NCBI RefSeq assembly: GCF_000622225.1
Contig: NZ_JHWD01000010.1
Location: 1 to 64,000 of the forward strand
DNA: 64,000 nucleotides
DNA from: Roseomonas mucosa ATCC BAA-692
GTDB lineage: Bacteria; Pseudomonadota; Alphaproteobacteria; Acetobacterales; Acetobacteraceae
Direction of reading: 5' to 3'
Shown here: one piece after another, positions 39,638-48,395 of the stretch
Position numbering within the stretch: position 1 is the stretch's first letter
Layout: the number at the start of each line of letters is the position of its first letter
Position numbers and translations under genes: made by a program
The notes under the pieces: generated by a model
What the model was told of the DNA's origin: nothing
The model's database searches: none
Seen by the model: the letters and a program-made list of their open reading frames with translations, nothing else

Positions 39638-40842
39638 GGCTTCTCGGCCGCCCACTGGGTGACGGTCATGGCCGGGCGGAAGCCGTGCATCCCCCCCAGC
39701 CGGTCCAGCCGCTCGACGCCGATCCGCGCCAGCGTGCCGCCCCACCGGCCGAGCGCGGCGGCGAGGGCGGACTCGCCCTCCAGCGTCACGGCATTGGCGA
39801 CGATCCGCCCGCCGGGGCGCAGCGCCTCCCAGGCGGCGCCGAGCAGGCCCGGATGGCTCACCCCGCCGCCGACGAAGACCGCATCCGGCACCGGCTGGCC
39901 CGCCAGGGCCTCCGGGGCGCCACCCTCCACGACCCGCAGCGCCGGGACGCCCAGCAGCGCGGCATTGCGGGCGGCGCGGGCGGCCCGCTCGGGCCGGGGC
40001 TCGAAGCCGATGGCACGGTTGGCCGGATGGCGCAGCATCCACTCGATGCCGACGGAGCCCGAGCCGGCGCCGATATCCCAGAGCATCTCCCCCTGGCGCG
40101 GCGCGAGGCTGGACAGGGTGACGGCGCGGATCTCGCGCTTGGTGATCTGCCCGTCATGCTCGAAACACCCGTCCGGCAGCCCGCCGGCAAGCGGCAGGAT
40201 GCGGGCGCCGGGCGCGGCCTCGACCTCCAGCGCCAGCAGGTTCAGCGGATCGATCGCCCCGGGCGGCCCGTCCTCGGCGCGGAAGCTCCGCCGGCGCTCG
40301 CGCGGTCCGCCCAGGGCTTCCAGCAGGTGCATCCGCGTTGAGCCGAAGCCATGCCGGCACAAGAAGCCGGCGACCGCTCCGGGCGTGGCGGCATCGGCGG
40401 CCAGGACCAGCACCCGCGCGCCCGGTTGCAGCGCCGGGCGCAACATCTCCAGCGGACGGCCGCAGAGCGAGACCGTCGCCACCTCCTGCATCGCCCAGCC
40501 GAGCCGCGCGCAGGCCAGGGCGAGCGAGGACGGCGCGGGCAGCGCCAGGAACTCCTCCGGCGGAACCAGCCGCGCCAGGCTGGCGCCGGCGCCGAACAGG
40601 AACGGATCGCCCGAGGCCAGCACTGCGACCGGCTGGCCGCGCAGCGCCATCAGCTCCGGCCAGCTTTCCGCGAGCGGGCTGCGCCAGGGATGCGCCTCGC
40701 CCCGGACCAGTGGCGCCGCCAGCGCCAGGTGCCGCCGCCCGCCGAAGACATGCGCGGCACCGGACAGCAGGCTGCGGGCGGCGGCGGACAGCCCCTCCAC
40801 CCCGTCCTCGCCGAGCCCGATGATGCTAAGCCACCGCATCAT
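39634..40842 (-). CDS. cobL: Precorrin-6Y C5,15-methyltransferase (decarboxylating)
   Basis: A 402-residue fusion of CbiE and CbiT functions, which adds methyls at C5 and C15 and decarboxylates the C12 acetate. The N-terminal half is a tetrapyrrole methylase ([27 protein letters not shown]). The C-terminal half is a Rossmann methyltransferase ([48 protein letters not shown]). A GAGAGG lies six bases before ATG 40842; ATG 40839 is also possible. Its start overlaps the divergent cobK start. Confidence 0.95.
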   Translation of the reverse strand: MMRWLSIIGLGEDGVEGLSAAARSLLSGAAHVFGGRRHLALAAPLVRGEAHPWRSPLAESWPELMALRGQPVAVLASGDPFLFGAGASLARLVPPEEFLALPAPSSLALACARLGWAMQEVATVSLCGRPLEMLRPALQPGARVLVLAADAATPGAVAGFLCRHGFGSTRMHLLEALGGPRERRRSFRAEDGPPGAIDPLNLLALEVEAAPGARILPLAGGLPDGCFEHDGQITKREIRAVTLSSLAPRQGEMLWDIGAGSGSVGIEWMLRHPANRAIGFEPRPERAARAARNAALLGVPALRVVEGGAPEALAGQPVPDAVFVGGGVSHPGLLGAAWEALRPGGRIVANAVTLEGESALAAALGRWGGTLARIGVERLDRLGGMHGFRPAMTVTQWAAEKP

Positions 40843-41626
40843 GGACGACCTCTCGCCGACGCGAATCCTGCTCCTGGGCGGCAGCACCGAGGCCTCGGCG
40901 CTGGCCATCGTGCTGGCGGGGGACGAGCGCTTCGACACGGTGCTGTCGCTGGCCGGCGCCACGCGCTCCCCCCGGCCGCAGCCCGTGCCGGTGCGCCGCG
41001 GCGGCTTCGGCGGCGTGGCGGGGCTGGCGGCATTCCTGCGCGCCGAGGCGGTGGACCTGCTGATCGACGCCACCCACCCCTTCGCGGCGCAGATGTCGCG
41101 CCATGCGGTGGAGGCGGCGGCGCTGGCTTGCGTGCCGCTGCTGCGGATCGAGCGCCCGGCCTGGATGCCGGGTGAGGGCGACCGCTGGACCCCGGTGCCG
41201 GACATGGATTCCGCCACCCGCGCCCTCGGTGGGGCATGGGGCGAGGCACCGCGCCGCGTGCTGCTGACCGTGGGACAGAAGGAGCTGGCGCCCTTCCGCG
41301 CCGCGCCCTGGCACCACTACCTGATCCGCAGCATCGACCCGCCCGACCCGGCCAGCCTGCCGCCGCGCGCCACCTTCCTGCCGGGGGCCGGGCCCTTCAC
41401 CGTGGAGGCCGAGCGCCGCCTGCTGCGCGAGCACGGCATCGAGGCCATCGTCACCAAGAATTCCGGCGGCCTCGCGACGGCGGCGAAGCTGGGGGCGGCG
41501 CGGGATCTCGGCCTCCCGGTGGTGATGGTGTCGCGCCCCCCGCTGCCCCCCGCCGAAACCGCGACGGACAGCGACGGTGCCCTGCGCTGGCTCCTGGCCC
41601 GTCATGAGGCGCTGCGCGGCGCGTAG
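40841..41626 (+). CDS. cobK: Precorrin-6A reductase
   Basis: This 261-residue NAD(P)H-dependent enzyme reduces precorrin-6A to 6B. Motifs: RILLLGGSTEASALA, LLIDATHPFAAQMSRHA, RRVLLTVGQKELAPF and IVTKNSGGLATAAKL. The ATG at 40841 lies inside the first codon region of the divergent cobL gene, so its promoter must lie within cobL. The 3' end overlaps cobJ by 25 bases. Confidence 0.94.
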   Translation: MDDLSPTRILLLGGSTEASALAIVLAGDERFDTVLSLAGATRSPRPQPVPVRRGGFGGVAGLAAFLRAEAVDLLIDATHPFAAQMSRHAVEAAALACVPLLRIERPAWMPGEGDRWTPVPDMDSATRALGGAWGEAPRRVLLTVGQKELAPFRAAPWHHYLIRSIDPPDPASLPPRATFLPGAGPFTVEAERRLLREHGIEAIVTKNSGGLATAAKLGAARDLGLPVVMVSRPPLPPAETATDSDGALRWLLARHEALRGA

Positions 41627-42354
41627 AGCCAGGGCCGTCGCCCGGGCCGCTCGACCAGCCGCGAGGCCGCGCTGCCGACCAGCACCAGGGTCCGCATGTC
41701 GGCGCGCCCGGGATCGGCGTCCTCCAGCGACACGATGTCGATGCGCTCCTCTGGCCGCGTCGCCGCGGTGGCGAAGACCACCGGCACCGTGCCGGGCAGC
41801 ATGTCGCGCAACAGGTCCAGCGCCTGCCCGAGCTGCCAGGCGCGCGCCCGGGAGACCGGGTTGTAGAGCGCGATGGCGAAGCCCGCCTCGGCGGCGAGGC
41901 GCAGGCGGCGCTCCACCAGCGCCCAGGGCTTGAGGTTGTCGGACAGCGAGATGGCACAGAAGTCGTGGCCCAGCGGCGCCCCGACCCGGGCGGCCACGGC
42001 GAACATGGCGGAAATCCCGGGAACCACCGCGACATCCAGCCCGCGCCATTCCATGGGCCCGGCCTCCAGTGCCTCGAACACCGCGCTGGCCATGCCGAAG
42101 ACCCCCGCATCCCCGGCGGAAACCACGGCCACGCGCGCCCCCCCGGCGGCCAGCGCCAGGGCATGGCGGGCGCGGTCCAGCTCCACCCGGTTGTCGGTGG
42201 CATGGCGGGCGAGGCCAGGGCGTTCCGGCACGCGGGCGACATAGGGACCGTAGCCGATCAGGTCGCTCGCCCCGTCCAGGGCCGCCGCCGCCTCGGGCGC
42301 CAGCAGGTCCGGCGCGCCCGGCCCGAGGCCGATGACGCGGAGCCAGCCGCTCAT
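41602..42354 (-). CDS. cobJ: Precorrin-3B C17-methyltransferase
   Basis: A 250-residue tetrapyrrole methylase that methylates C17 and contracts the ring. Features are [62 protein letters not shown] and ALYNPVSRARAWQL. Its ATG overlaps the cobI stop (ATGA). It is the last gene of the riboswitch-led operon. Confidence 0.96.
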   Translation of the reverse strand: MSGWLRVIGLGPGAPDLLAPEAAAALDGASDLIGYGPYVARVPERPGLARHATDNRVELDRARHALALAAGGARVAVVSAGDAGVFGMASAVFEALEAGPMEWRGLDVAVVPGISAMFAVAARVGAPLGHDFCAISLSDNLKPWALVERRLRLAAEAGFAIALYNPVSRARAWQLGQALDLLRDMLPGTVPVVFATAATRPEERIDIVSLEDADPGRADMRTLVLVGSAASRLVERPGRRPWLYAPRSAS

Positions 42355-43094
42355 CGCACCCGCTGCCGGCCCGGGACCAGCACCAGCGAGAAATACGGCG
42401 CCGGCGCGTCGTCGCGCTCGGCGAGCGGGATGATCCGCTCCGCCGCCATGGTGCCGCGCTCGACATAGAGGGCGCGGGCGGTGAGGCCCGCCTCCTCCAG
42501 CGCGGCGCGGATCTTCGGCAGGTTGCGGCCGACCTTCATGATCACCGCCGCATCGGTGCCGCGCAGCCGCTCCGCCATGCGCGCCCCGTCCAGCGTGCCG
42601 GGAAGGACGGTGAGGATGTCGTCGCCATGCACGACCGGCGTCTGCGTCCGGGCCCAGCAGCCGCCCATCGCGGTGATGCCGGGCACGACCTCCTGCCGGA
42701 ACTCGCCGCGCAGCCGGTCGAAGAGATACATCGAGGAGCCGTAGAAGAAGGGATCGCCCTCGCAGAGCAGGGCCACATCCTGCCCGGCCCGCAGGCGATG
42801 GGCCAGGATGCCGGCGCAATCCTCGTAGAAACCCGCGATGCCGGCGGCATAGCGCGGGTCCCCGACCGGGATCTCGGTGGTATAGGGATACTCGAAGCGC
42901 AGCTCCTCCGCCGCGGGCGGCAGATGCTGCGCGGCGATGGTGCGGGCATGGCCGTCGCGGCCGCGCTTGGCGAAATGCGCGAAGACCGGCGCCCCGCGCA
43001 GGATGCGGGCGGCCTTGAGGGTCAGCAGCTCCGGATCGCCGGGGCCGAGGCCCAGCGTGTAGAGCGTGCCGGAAGCGGCAGGGAGGGCGGTCAC
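42351..43094 (-). CDS. cobI: Precorrin-2 C20-methyltransferase
   Basis: A 247-residue tetrapyrrole methylase adding the C20 methyl group to precorrin-2. Signature stretches are LYTLGLGPGDPELLTLKA, VALLCEGDPFFYGSSMYLF and VVPGITAMGGCWA. It starts with GTG 43094, one base after the cobH stop, and overlaps cobJ by four bases. Confidence 0.96.
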   Translation of the reverse strand: MTALPAASGTLYTLGLGPGDPELLTLKAARILRGAPVFAHFAKRGRDGHARTIAAQHLPPAAEELRFEYPYTTEIPVGDPRYAAGIAGFYEDCAGILAHRLRAGQDVALLCEGDPFFYGSSMYLFDRLRGEFRQEVVPGITAMGGCWARTQTPVVHGDDILTVLPGTLDGARMAERLRGTDAAVIMKVGRNLPKIRAALEEAGLTARALYVERGTMAAERIIPLAERDDAPAPYFSLVLVPGRQRVR

Positions 43095-43095
43095 G

Positions 43096-43722
43096 CTACT
43101 CGGCCTCGCTCGCCAGGGCGTTCACGGCGGCAACGGCCATGGCGCTGCCGCCCAGGCGCCCCTCCACGATCATCCAGGGGACGTCGTGCCGCGCGGCCAG
43201 GGCCTGCTTGGATTCCGCCGCGCCGACGAAGCCCACCGGCAGGCCGATCACCGCCGCCGGGCGGGGCGCGCCGGCATCCAGCAGCTCCAGCAGGTGGAAC
43301 AGCGCGGTGGGCGCATTGCCGATGGCGACCAGCGCGCCCTCCAGCCGGTCCCCCCAGAGATGCAGCGCGGCGGCGGAGCGGGTGTTGCCCGTCTCCCGCG
43401 CCAGTTCCGGCACGCCGGGCGCGTCGAGGGTGCAGACCACCTCGTTCGCGGCGGGCAGGCGCGGGCGGGTGATGCCATGCGCGACCATCTTCGCATCGCA
43501 GAGGATGGGCCTGCCGGCAAGCAGCGCGTTCCGGGCGGCGCTGGCGAAGCCGGGCGAGAAGCGGAGGGCGCGCACGACCTCCACCATGCCGCAGGCATGG
43601 ATGACGCGCACCGCGACGCGGGCTTCCTCCGGCGAAAGCCCCGAAAGATCGGCCTCGGCCCGGATCGTGGCGAAGGACCGGCGGTAGATCGCCGCGCCGT
43701 CGCGGATGTAGTCGTAGGTCAT
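43096..43722 (-). CDS. cobH: Precorrin-8X methylmutase
   Basis: A 208-residue enzyme that moves the C11 methyl group to C12, giving hydrogenobyrinic acid. Motifs: YIRDGAAIYRRSFATIRAE, RVIHACGMVEVV with the active-site histidine, CDAKMVAHGITR and GNAPTALFHLLELL. It overlaps the cobG stop by four bases. Confidence 0.96.
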   Translation of the reverse strand: MTYDYIRDGAAIYRRSFATIRAEADLSGLSPEEARVAVRVIHACGMVEVVRALRFSPGFASAARNALLAGRPILCDAKMVAHGITRPRLPAANEVVCTLDAPGVPELARETGNTRSAAALHLWGDRLEGALVAIGNAPTALFHLLELLDAGAPRPAAVIGLPVGFVGAAESKQALAARHDVPWMIVEGRLGGSAMAVAAVNALASEAE

Positions 43723-44996
43723 CCTGTCCCCTGGGCCGCTTCCCGGGCGGCCCTGTCCTGTGCGCCGAGGAGCCAGTCTGTCACCTCGGCGATGCTGAGT
43801 CCCCGGCGCTCCGGCGCCTCGCGCGCCGTGCCGTCGCGGCGCAGGCCGTAGCACCCCGCCTCGCCCACAAGGGTGACGGCGGCGGGGCCGGGATGGGCAC
43901 AGCCTTTGGCGCAACCGGAGAGGTGCAGCAAGCCCGTGCGCGGCAGTCCCCACCCGGCCAGGGCGGCGGCATCGGCCTCCGTGTCCACGCTGGCGCTGGC
44001 GCAGCCGCGCAGGCCGGGGCAGGCGCGGATGCGGAGCAGGGGGTCCTCGTGCCGCGCGATGCCGCCCGCCGCCGCGATGGCTCCGGCCAGCGCCGGGGCC
44101 CCGCCGGCCGCGACACCGGGGATGGCGAGCAGCCGCCAGGGCGTCAGGCGCAGCGTGCCGTCGCCATGCCGTTCCGCGAGCCCGGCCAGGGCAGCCAGCC
44201 CGGCGGCGCCGACATGGCCGAGGGGAAGGCCGAGCAGGAAGGCGCCGGCCTCCCCGGACGGGCCAAGCGGCAGGAAGCCGGGTCGCGCCGCGGCGGCCGG
44301 GGCGGGGACGGCGGGAAGCGGCGCGAGGCCCACCTCCCGCAGCAGCGCGGCGGCGCCATCCCGCCGCACCAGATCGCGCAGCCGCTTCGGCGGCACGGCC
44401 GATCCACACGCGCCGGCGAAGCGGCGCAGCAGGCGGGACACGGCAGGCGCCGCCTCCTCCCAGGGGCAGAGCGCCGTTTCCGCTCCGCCGTCGAGCCAGA
44501 GGCGCAGCGCCTCCCCCTCGGCGCGAAGCAGGATGTCGGCCCGGGACATGCCGGGTGGCAGGGCGCCGCCGCCATCCAGGGCCAAGCCGATCTTGCCGGG
44601 GATCGCCTCCAGCGCCGGATCGGCCTGGACAGCCTCCAGCGCCGCGGCCAGGGCGGAAAGGCGCGGGTCCAGCGCCGGGTCATGGCCCAGCAGCGGCGGG
44701 CAGAGCAGGTTGCGGCGGCGCTCCACCCCCGGATCGGCCTCGGCCAGCCCGGCCGCGACCAGCGCCCCGGCCAGAGGCGGCAGGCCCGCCTCCGCGATGC
44801 CGCGAAGCTGGAGGTTCCCCCGGTTGGTCAACTCGATCCGGCCATTGCCGTGCCGCCCGGCCAGTTCCGCCACCAGCCGTGCCGCCCCGGCGGACAGGGT
44901 GGAACGGCGCGGCTTGACGCGGGCCAGCCAGCCATCGCCCGAGCGCATCGGCTCGTGCAGGGAAGGGCACCAGCCCCGGGTTCGGGGCGGGGTCAC
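43719..44996 (-). CDS. cobG: Precorrin-3B synthase CobG
   Basis: A 425-residue member of the nitrite/sulfite reductase-like family that uses oxygen to hydroxylate C20 and form the ring-A lactone in the aerobic pathway. It has two half repeats (ELTNRGNLQLRGI, then LRLTPWRLLAIPG). The 4Fe-4S ligands are C-x5-C in RACPGLRGC and C-x3-C in SGCAKGCAHPGPA. GTG 44996 overlaps the cobN stop. The presence of CobG indicates an oxygen-dependent route. Confidence 0.94.
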   Translation of the reverse strand: MTPPRTRGWCPSLHEPMRSGDGWLARVKPRRSTLSAGAARLVAELAGRHGNGRIELTNRGNLQLRGIAEAGLPPLAGALVAAGLAEADPGVERRRNLLCPPLLGHDPALDPRLSALAAALEAVQADPALEAIPGKIGLALDGGGALPPGMSRADILLRAEGEALRLWLDGGAETALCPWEEAAPAVSRLLRRFAGACGSAVPPKRLRDLVRRDGAAALLREVGLAPLPAVPAPAAAARPGFLPLGPSGEAGAFLLGLPLGHVGAAGLAALAGLAERHGDGTLRLTPWRLLAIPGVAAGGAPALAGAIAAAGGIARHEDPLLRIRACPGLRGCASASVDTEADAAALAGWGLPRTGLLHLSGCAKGCAHPGPAAVTLVGEAGCYGLRRDGTAREAPERRGLSIAEVTDWLLGAQDRAAREAAQGTG

Positions 44997-47900
44997 GCCC
45001 CCTCCAGCAGCGCGGCGACACTGTTGCGGCGTGGGCGCCACAGCCCGCGGCGCAGCGCCTCGGCGAAGCGGCGGCGCAGCGCCTCGCGCGCCTCGGGGTT
45101 GCTGTCGCGCAGGAAGCGGTCCACCGCCCCGTCGCCCAGCGTGTGCTCGAAGAGCAGGTCGAACGGACGGTCGAAGCGCGCGGGAAGGGTAGCGGCGAAG
45201 CCGTGCAGCGCCTCGGCGGCGCGGGCGATCTCGGCGGCGCCACGGCGCCCATGGCGCATCTGCCCGGCGATCCAGAGCGGGTTGGCGGCCCGGCCCCGCA
45301 CCACGCGGGCGATCTCCTCCTCCAGCGCGCGCAGCTTCGGCGCATCGGGGCGGCTGGTATCGGCGTGATAGAGGCGCGGGCTGGCACCCAGCCCACCGGC
45401 CGCCGCCGCGAAGCCCCCGGCATGGGCGGCGCGGTCGGGACTGTCGAGGATGTCGGTCTCGGCATGATCCTGCACCTGCAGGAAGGCACCCGCCCCGGCG
45501 AGCCGGGCGGCGAATCCCTCCGCATCGGGCCTGCCGTCGAGGTCCTGGCCATAGGCATGGCCGGAAGCGGCAAGGTAGGCACGGGCGAGGTCGTCCTTTC
45601 CGTCCCAGCCGCCACGGGCCAGCAGGTCCTCCGTCCCGGCTCCGTAACCGCCCGGGGCGGCGCCGAAGATCCGCGCGGTGGCACGGCGCAGCTCCTGGCC
45701 GGACAGGCCCCGCACGCTTCCGGCGAGCGGGTTCCACTCCGCCTCCTCCTCCCGGGCCGCGACGGCGCGCACGGCCATGTCGAAGATCGCGATCTGCGCC
45801 GGAAAGGCATCGCGGAACAGGCCGGAGATCCGCAGCGTCACATCCACCCGCGGGCGGTCGAGCAGGGCCAGCGGCAGCACCTCGATGCCGCTGGCACGCC
45901 CGGATTCCGCGTCCCAGGCCGGGCGCACGCCCATCAGCACCAGGGCCAGCGCCAGTTCCTCGCCGCCGGTGCGCAGCGTGGCGCTGCCCCAGAGGTCGAT
46001 GACCAGGTGCCGCAGGAACTCGCCCTGTTCCTGCATGTGCCGGCGCAGCAGCTCCGCCGCCGCCTTCTTCGCCAGCACCAGGGCGGAACGGGTCGGCACG
46101 CTGCGCGGGTCCAGCGCGAAAAGGTTGCGCCCGGTGGGCAGCACGTCGGCGCGGCCCCGGCTGGGCGCGCCGGAAGGGCCCGGGGCGACGAAACGCCCGT
46201 CCAGCGCGGCGAGCAGCGCCTCCCGCTCGGCCAGGGCGCAGGCGTCGAGCCGCGCGGCCAGGGCCTCCGCGCCGACCCCCGGGCAGGAGCGGGCCAGGGC
46301 CTCCAGCAGCAGCGCGCGGCGTTCCGGCGCCGGGTCCCGGCCGAAGACATGCAGCCCGTCGCGGATCTGCATCTCCTTCACGTCGCAGAGATAGGCGTCG
46401 AGCCGGGCCAGCGCCTCCTCCTCGGGCGCCTCCCGCGCCACGCCGCTCTCGGCGAGCAGCCCGCAGCCTTCGGCGCGGTCCAGGATCTCGCGCCGGAGCA
46501 GGGCGGTGCGGCGGCGGTCGAGCCCGTCGGCGGCGGCATACTCGTCGATCAGCCGTTCCAGCACCGCGCCTTCCTCGTGCAGCCCGGCGGGGCGCAGCGG
46601 CGGGGTGAGATGGCCGATGGTGACGGCGCCGAGGCGGCGCTTGGCGGCGGCCGCCTCCCCTGGATTGTTGACGATGAAGGGGTAGATCACCGGCAGCCCG
46701 CCCGCCAGCGCCACCGGGGCGCAGTCCGGCGACAGGGCCGCCGCCTTGCCCGGCAGCCATTCCAGCGATCCATGCGTGCCGAGATGGAGCAGCGCATGGA
46801 TGCGCTCCTCCTCCCGCAGCCAGAGATGGAAGGCGACGAAGCCGTGCCGGGGCGGCAGGTCGGGGTCGTGGTAGCTCGCCTTGCGCCGCGCCGGATCGCC
46901 CCGGTCGGGCTGGATGGCCAGGAGATGCGGGCCGAGGCGCAGGTGCCGCAGGCGGAAGCCGCCATCCTCCACGGCGGGGTCCGCCTCCGGATCGCCCCAG
47001 GCCGCCCCGACACGGGCGCGGAAGGCTTCCGGCAGCGCGGCGAAGAGGCGCCGGTAGCGGTCGAGGGACAGGATGGGCCCGGGCGCGGCGCGGCAGAGCC
47101 GCTCCGCCAGGACCGCGGCCTCCGGCGGCTCAGGCAGGTCGTAGCCTTCCCCCCGCAACAGGCCGAGCATGGCTTCGAGGCTGGCGAAGCTGTCCAGCCC
47201 GACCGCATGGCCCTCCTGCCCCCCGACGCCAGGATAATCGGACAGCACGATGCCCAGCCGCCGCCCGGCCCGCGGCGTGGCGGCGAGGCGAGCCCAGGCG
47301 GCGGCGCGGTCGGCGGCCAGCGCGATGCCGCCGGGGTCCGGGCGCAGCAGGATGCGCGCGAAGCCGAGGCCGGGGAGGGCGGTCTCCTCCGCCTTGTGCG
47401 CCACGGCGGTGGTGAGCAGCCGCCCGTCCAGTTCCGGCAGCGCCACCTGCATGGCGAGGTCGCTCTGCGACAGCCCGCGCGTGGAGGCCGCCCAGACCTC
47501 GCGCGGGGCGGAGGACAGCAGCAGTTGCAGCACCGGCACCCCGGCGGCATCCAGCGGCGAGCCGGCCCCGTTTCCCCGGTCGGCGCGCCGGGCGGAGAAG
47601 CCGGTGAGGTTCAGCACCACCGCCGGCTTCCAGCCGCGCAGCGTGGCGGCGATGCCCTGCGCGGTATCGGGGGATTTCAGGCTGTCGGCAAACAATGCCC
47701 GGGGCCGCAGGCCACGCGCCGCCAGCGCCCCCGCCAGGGCGGCGACCGGGGCGGTGTCCCCGGCCAGCAGATGCGAGCGGTAGAAGGTGATGGCGGCGAT
47801 GGGCCCCTCCACCCCGCCTGCATCCCCGGGGAGGTCGTGCTCGCCCCAGGCGGGAAGCGCCTCGGGCGGCGGGGGCGGGACGGCCCTCGGATCACGCGCC

Positions 47901-48379
47901 AGCGCCGCCATGAAGCGTAGCGCCGCCCCGGCATTCCCCGGCCCGCCGGCGGCGAAACCCGCGTCGAGCCAGCGCCAGGCGGCATCCGGCAGGGTGGAAA
48001 GGGCGCGCAGCCGCGCATCGTCCCGCCCGTCGCCGGGCAGCAGCGCGAGCGCGATCCCCTCCCGCCGTGCCAGCGCGGCCAGCTCCTCGGCGCCATAGCG
48101 CCAGTAGTCGAGCCCGCCCAGCAGCCGCGCCACCACGCAGCGGGACGCGGCCAGCGTGTTCTCCAGGTAGAGATCGACCGAGAGCGGATGGCGCAGCCGC
48201 CCCAGGCTGGCGAGGCGAAGCTCCGGCCGGGGCTCCGGCATCGCGTCCCAGGCCGTCGCGGCGGCGCCGAGATCGCCGTCGGAGAAGGAAAGCAGCACCA
48301 GCTCCGCGGGCGCCTGGCCGAGATCGACGGCGGCATCCGCCTCGTCCAGGCTGCGCGTCTCGCGGACCAGCAGGTGCAT
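44993..48379 (-). CDS. cobN: Cobaltochelatase subunit CobN
   Basis: CobN (1128 residues) is the large subunit of the ATP-dependent chelatase that inserts cobalt into hydrogenobyrinate diamide. Recognisable blocks are ILSDYPGVGGQEGHAVGLDS, HALLHLGTHGSLEWLPGKA, YPFIVNNPGEAAAAKRRLG and ELVLPLAL-like EVLPLALLDRPRVDVTLR near the C-terminus. It is somewhat short for a family often near 1250 residues. The partner AAA+ subunits CobS and CobT of the chelatase are not in the window. Confidence 0.95.
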   Translation of the reverse strand: MHLLVRETRSLDEADAAVDLGQAPAELVLLSFSDGDLGAAATAWDAMPEPRPELRLASLGRLRHPLSVDLYLENTLAASRCVVARLLGGLDYWRYGAEELAALARREGIALALLPGDGRDDARLRALSTLPDAAWRWLDAGFAAGGPGNAGAALRFMAALARDPRAVPPPPPEALPAWGEHDLPGDAGGVEGPIAAITFYRSHLLAGDTAPVAALAGALAARGLRPRALFADSLKSPDTAQGIAATLRGWKPAVVLNLTGFSARRADRGNGAGSPLDAAGVPVLQLLLSSAPREVWAASTRGLSQSDLAMQVALPELDGRLLTTAVAHKAEETALPGLGFARILLRPDPGGIALAADRAAAWARLAATPRAGRRLGIVLSDYPGVGGQEGHAVGLDSFASLEAMLGLLRGEGYDLPEPPEAAVLAERLCRAAPGPILSLDRYRRLFAALPEAFRARVGAAWGDPEADPAVEDGGFRLRHLRLGPHLLAIQPDRGDPARRKASYHDPDLPPRHGFVAFHLWLREEERIHALLHLGTHGSLEWLPGKAAALSPDCAPVALAGGLPVIYPFIVNNPGEAAAAKRRLGAVTIGHLTPPLRPAGLHEEGAVLERLIDEYAAADGLDRRRTALLRREILDRAEGCGLLAESGVAREAPEEEALARLDAYLCDVKEMQIRDGLHVFGRDPAPERRALLLEALARSCPGVGAEALAARLDACALAEREALLAALDGRFVAPGPSGAPSRGRADVLPTGRNLFALDPRSVPTRSALVLAKKAAAELLRRHMQEQGEFLRHLVIDLWGSATLRTGGEELALALVLMGVRPAWDAESGRASGIEVLPLALLDRPRVDVTLRISGLFRDAFPAQIAIFDMAVRAVAAREEEAEWNPLAGSVRGLSGQELRRATARIFGAAPGGYGAGTEDLLARGGWDGKDDLARAYLAASGHAYGQDLDGRPDAEGFAARLAGAGAFLQVQDHAETDILDSPDRAAHAGGFAAAAGGLGASPRLYHADTSRPDAPKLRALEEEIARVVRGRAANPLWIAGQMRHGRRGAAEIARAAEALHGFAATLPARFDRPFDLLFEHTLGDGAVDRFLRDSNPEAREALRRRFAEALRRGLWRPRRNSVAALLEGA

Positions 48380-48395
48380 GGCTCGGCCCGCCCCC

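Noticed and set aside
45143-47920. Plus-strand open frame of over 900 codons opposite cobN
   Set aside because: cobN is certain on the minus strand. The antisense frame is Gln/Gly/Arg-rich with no domain and exists because high GC removes stops.
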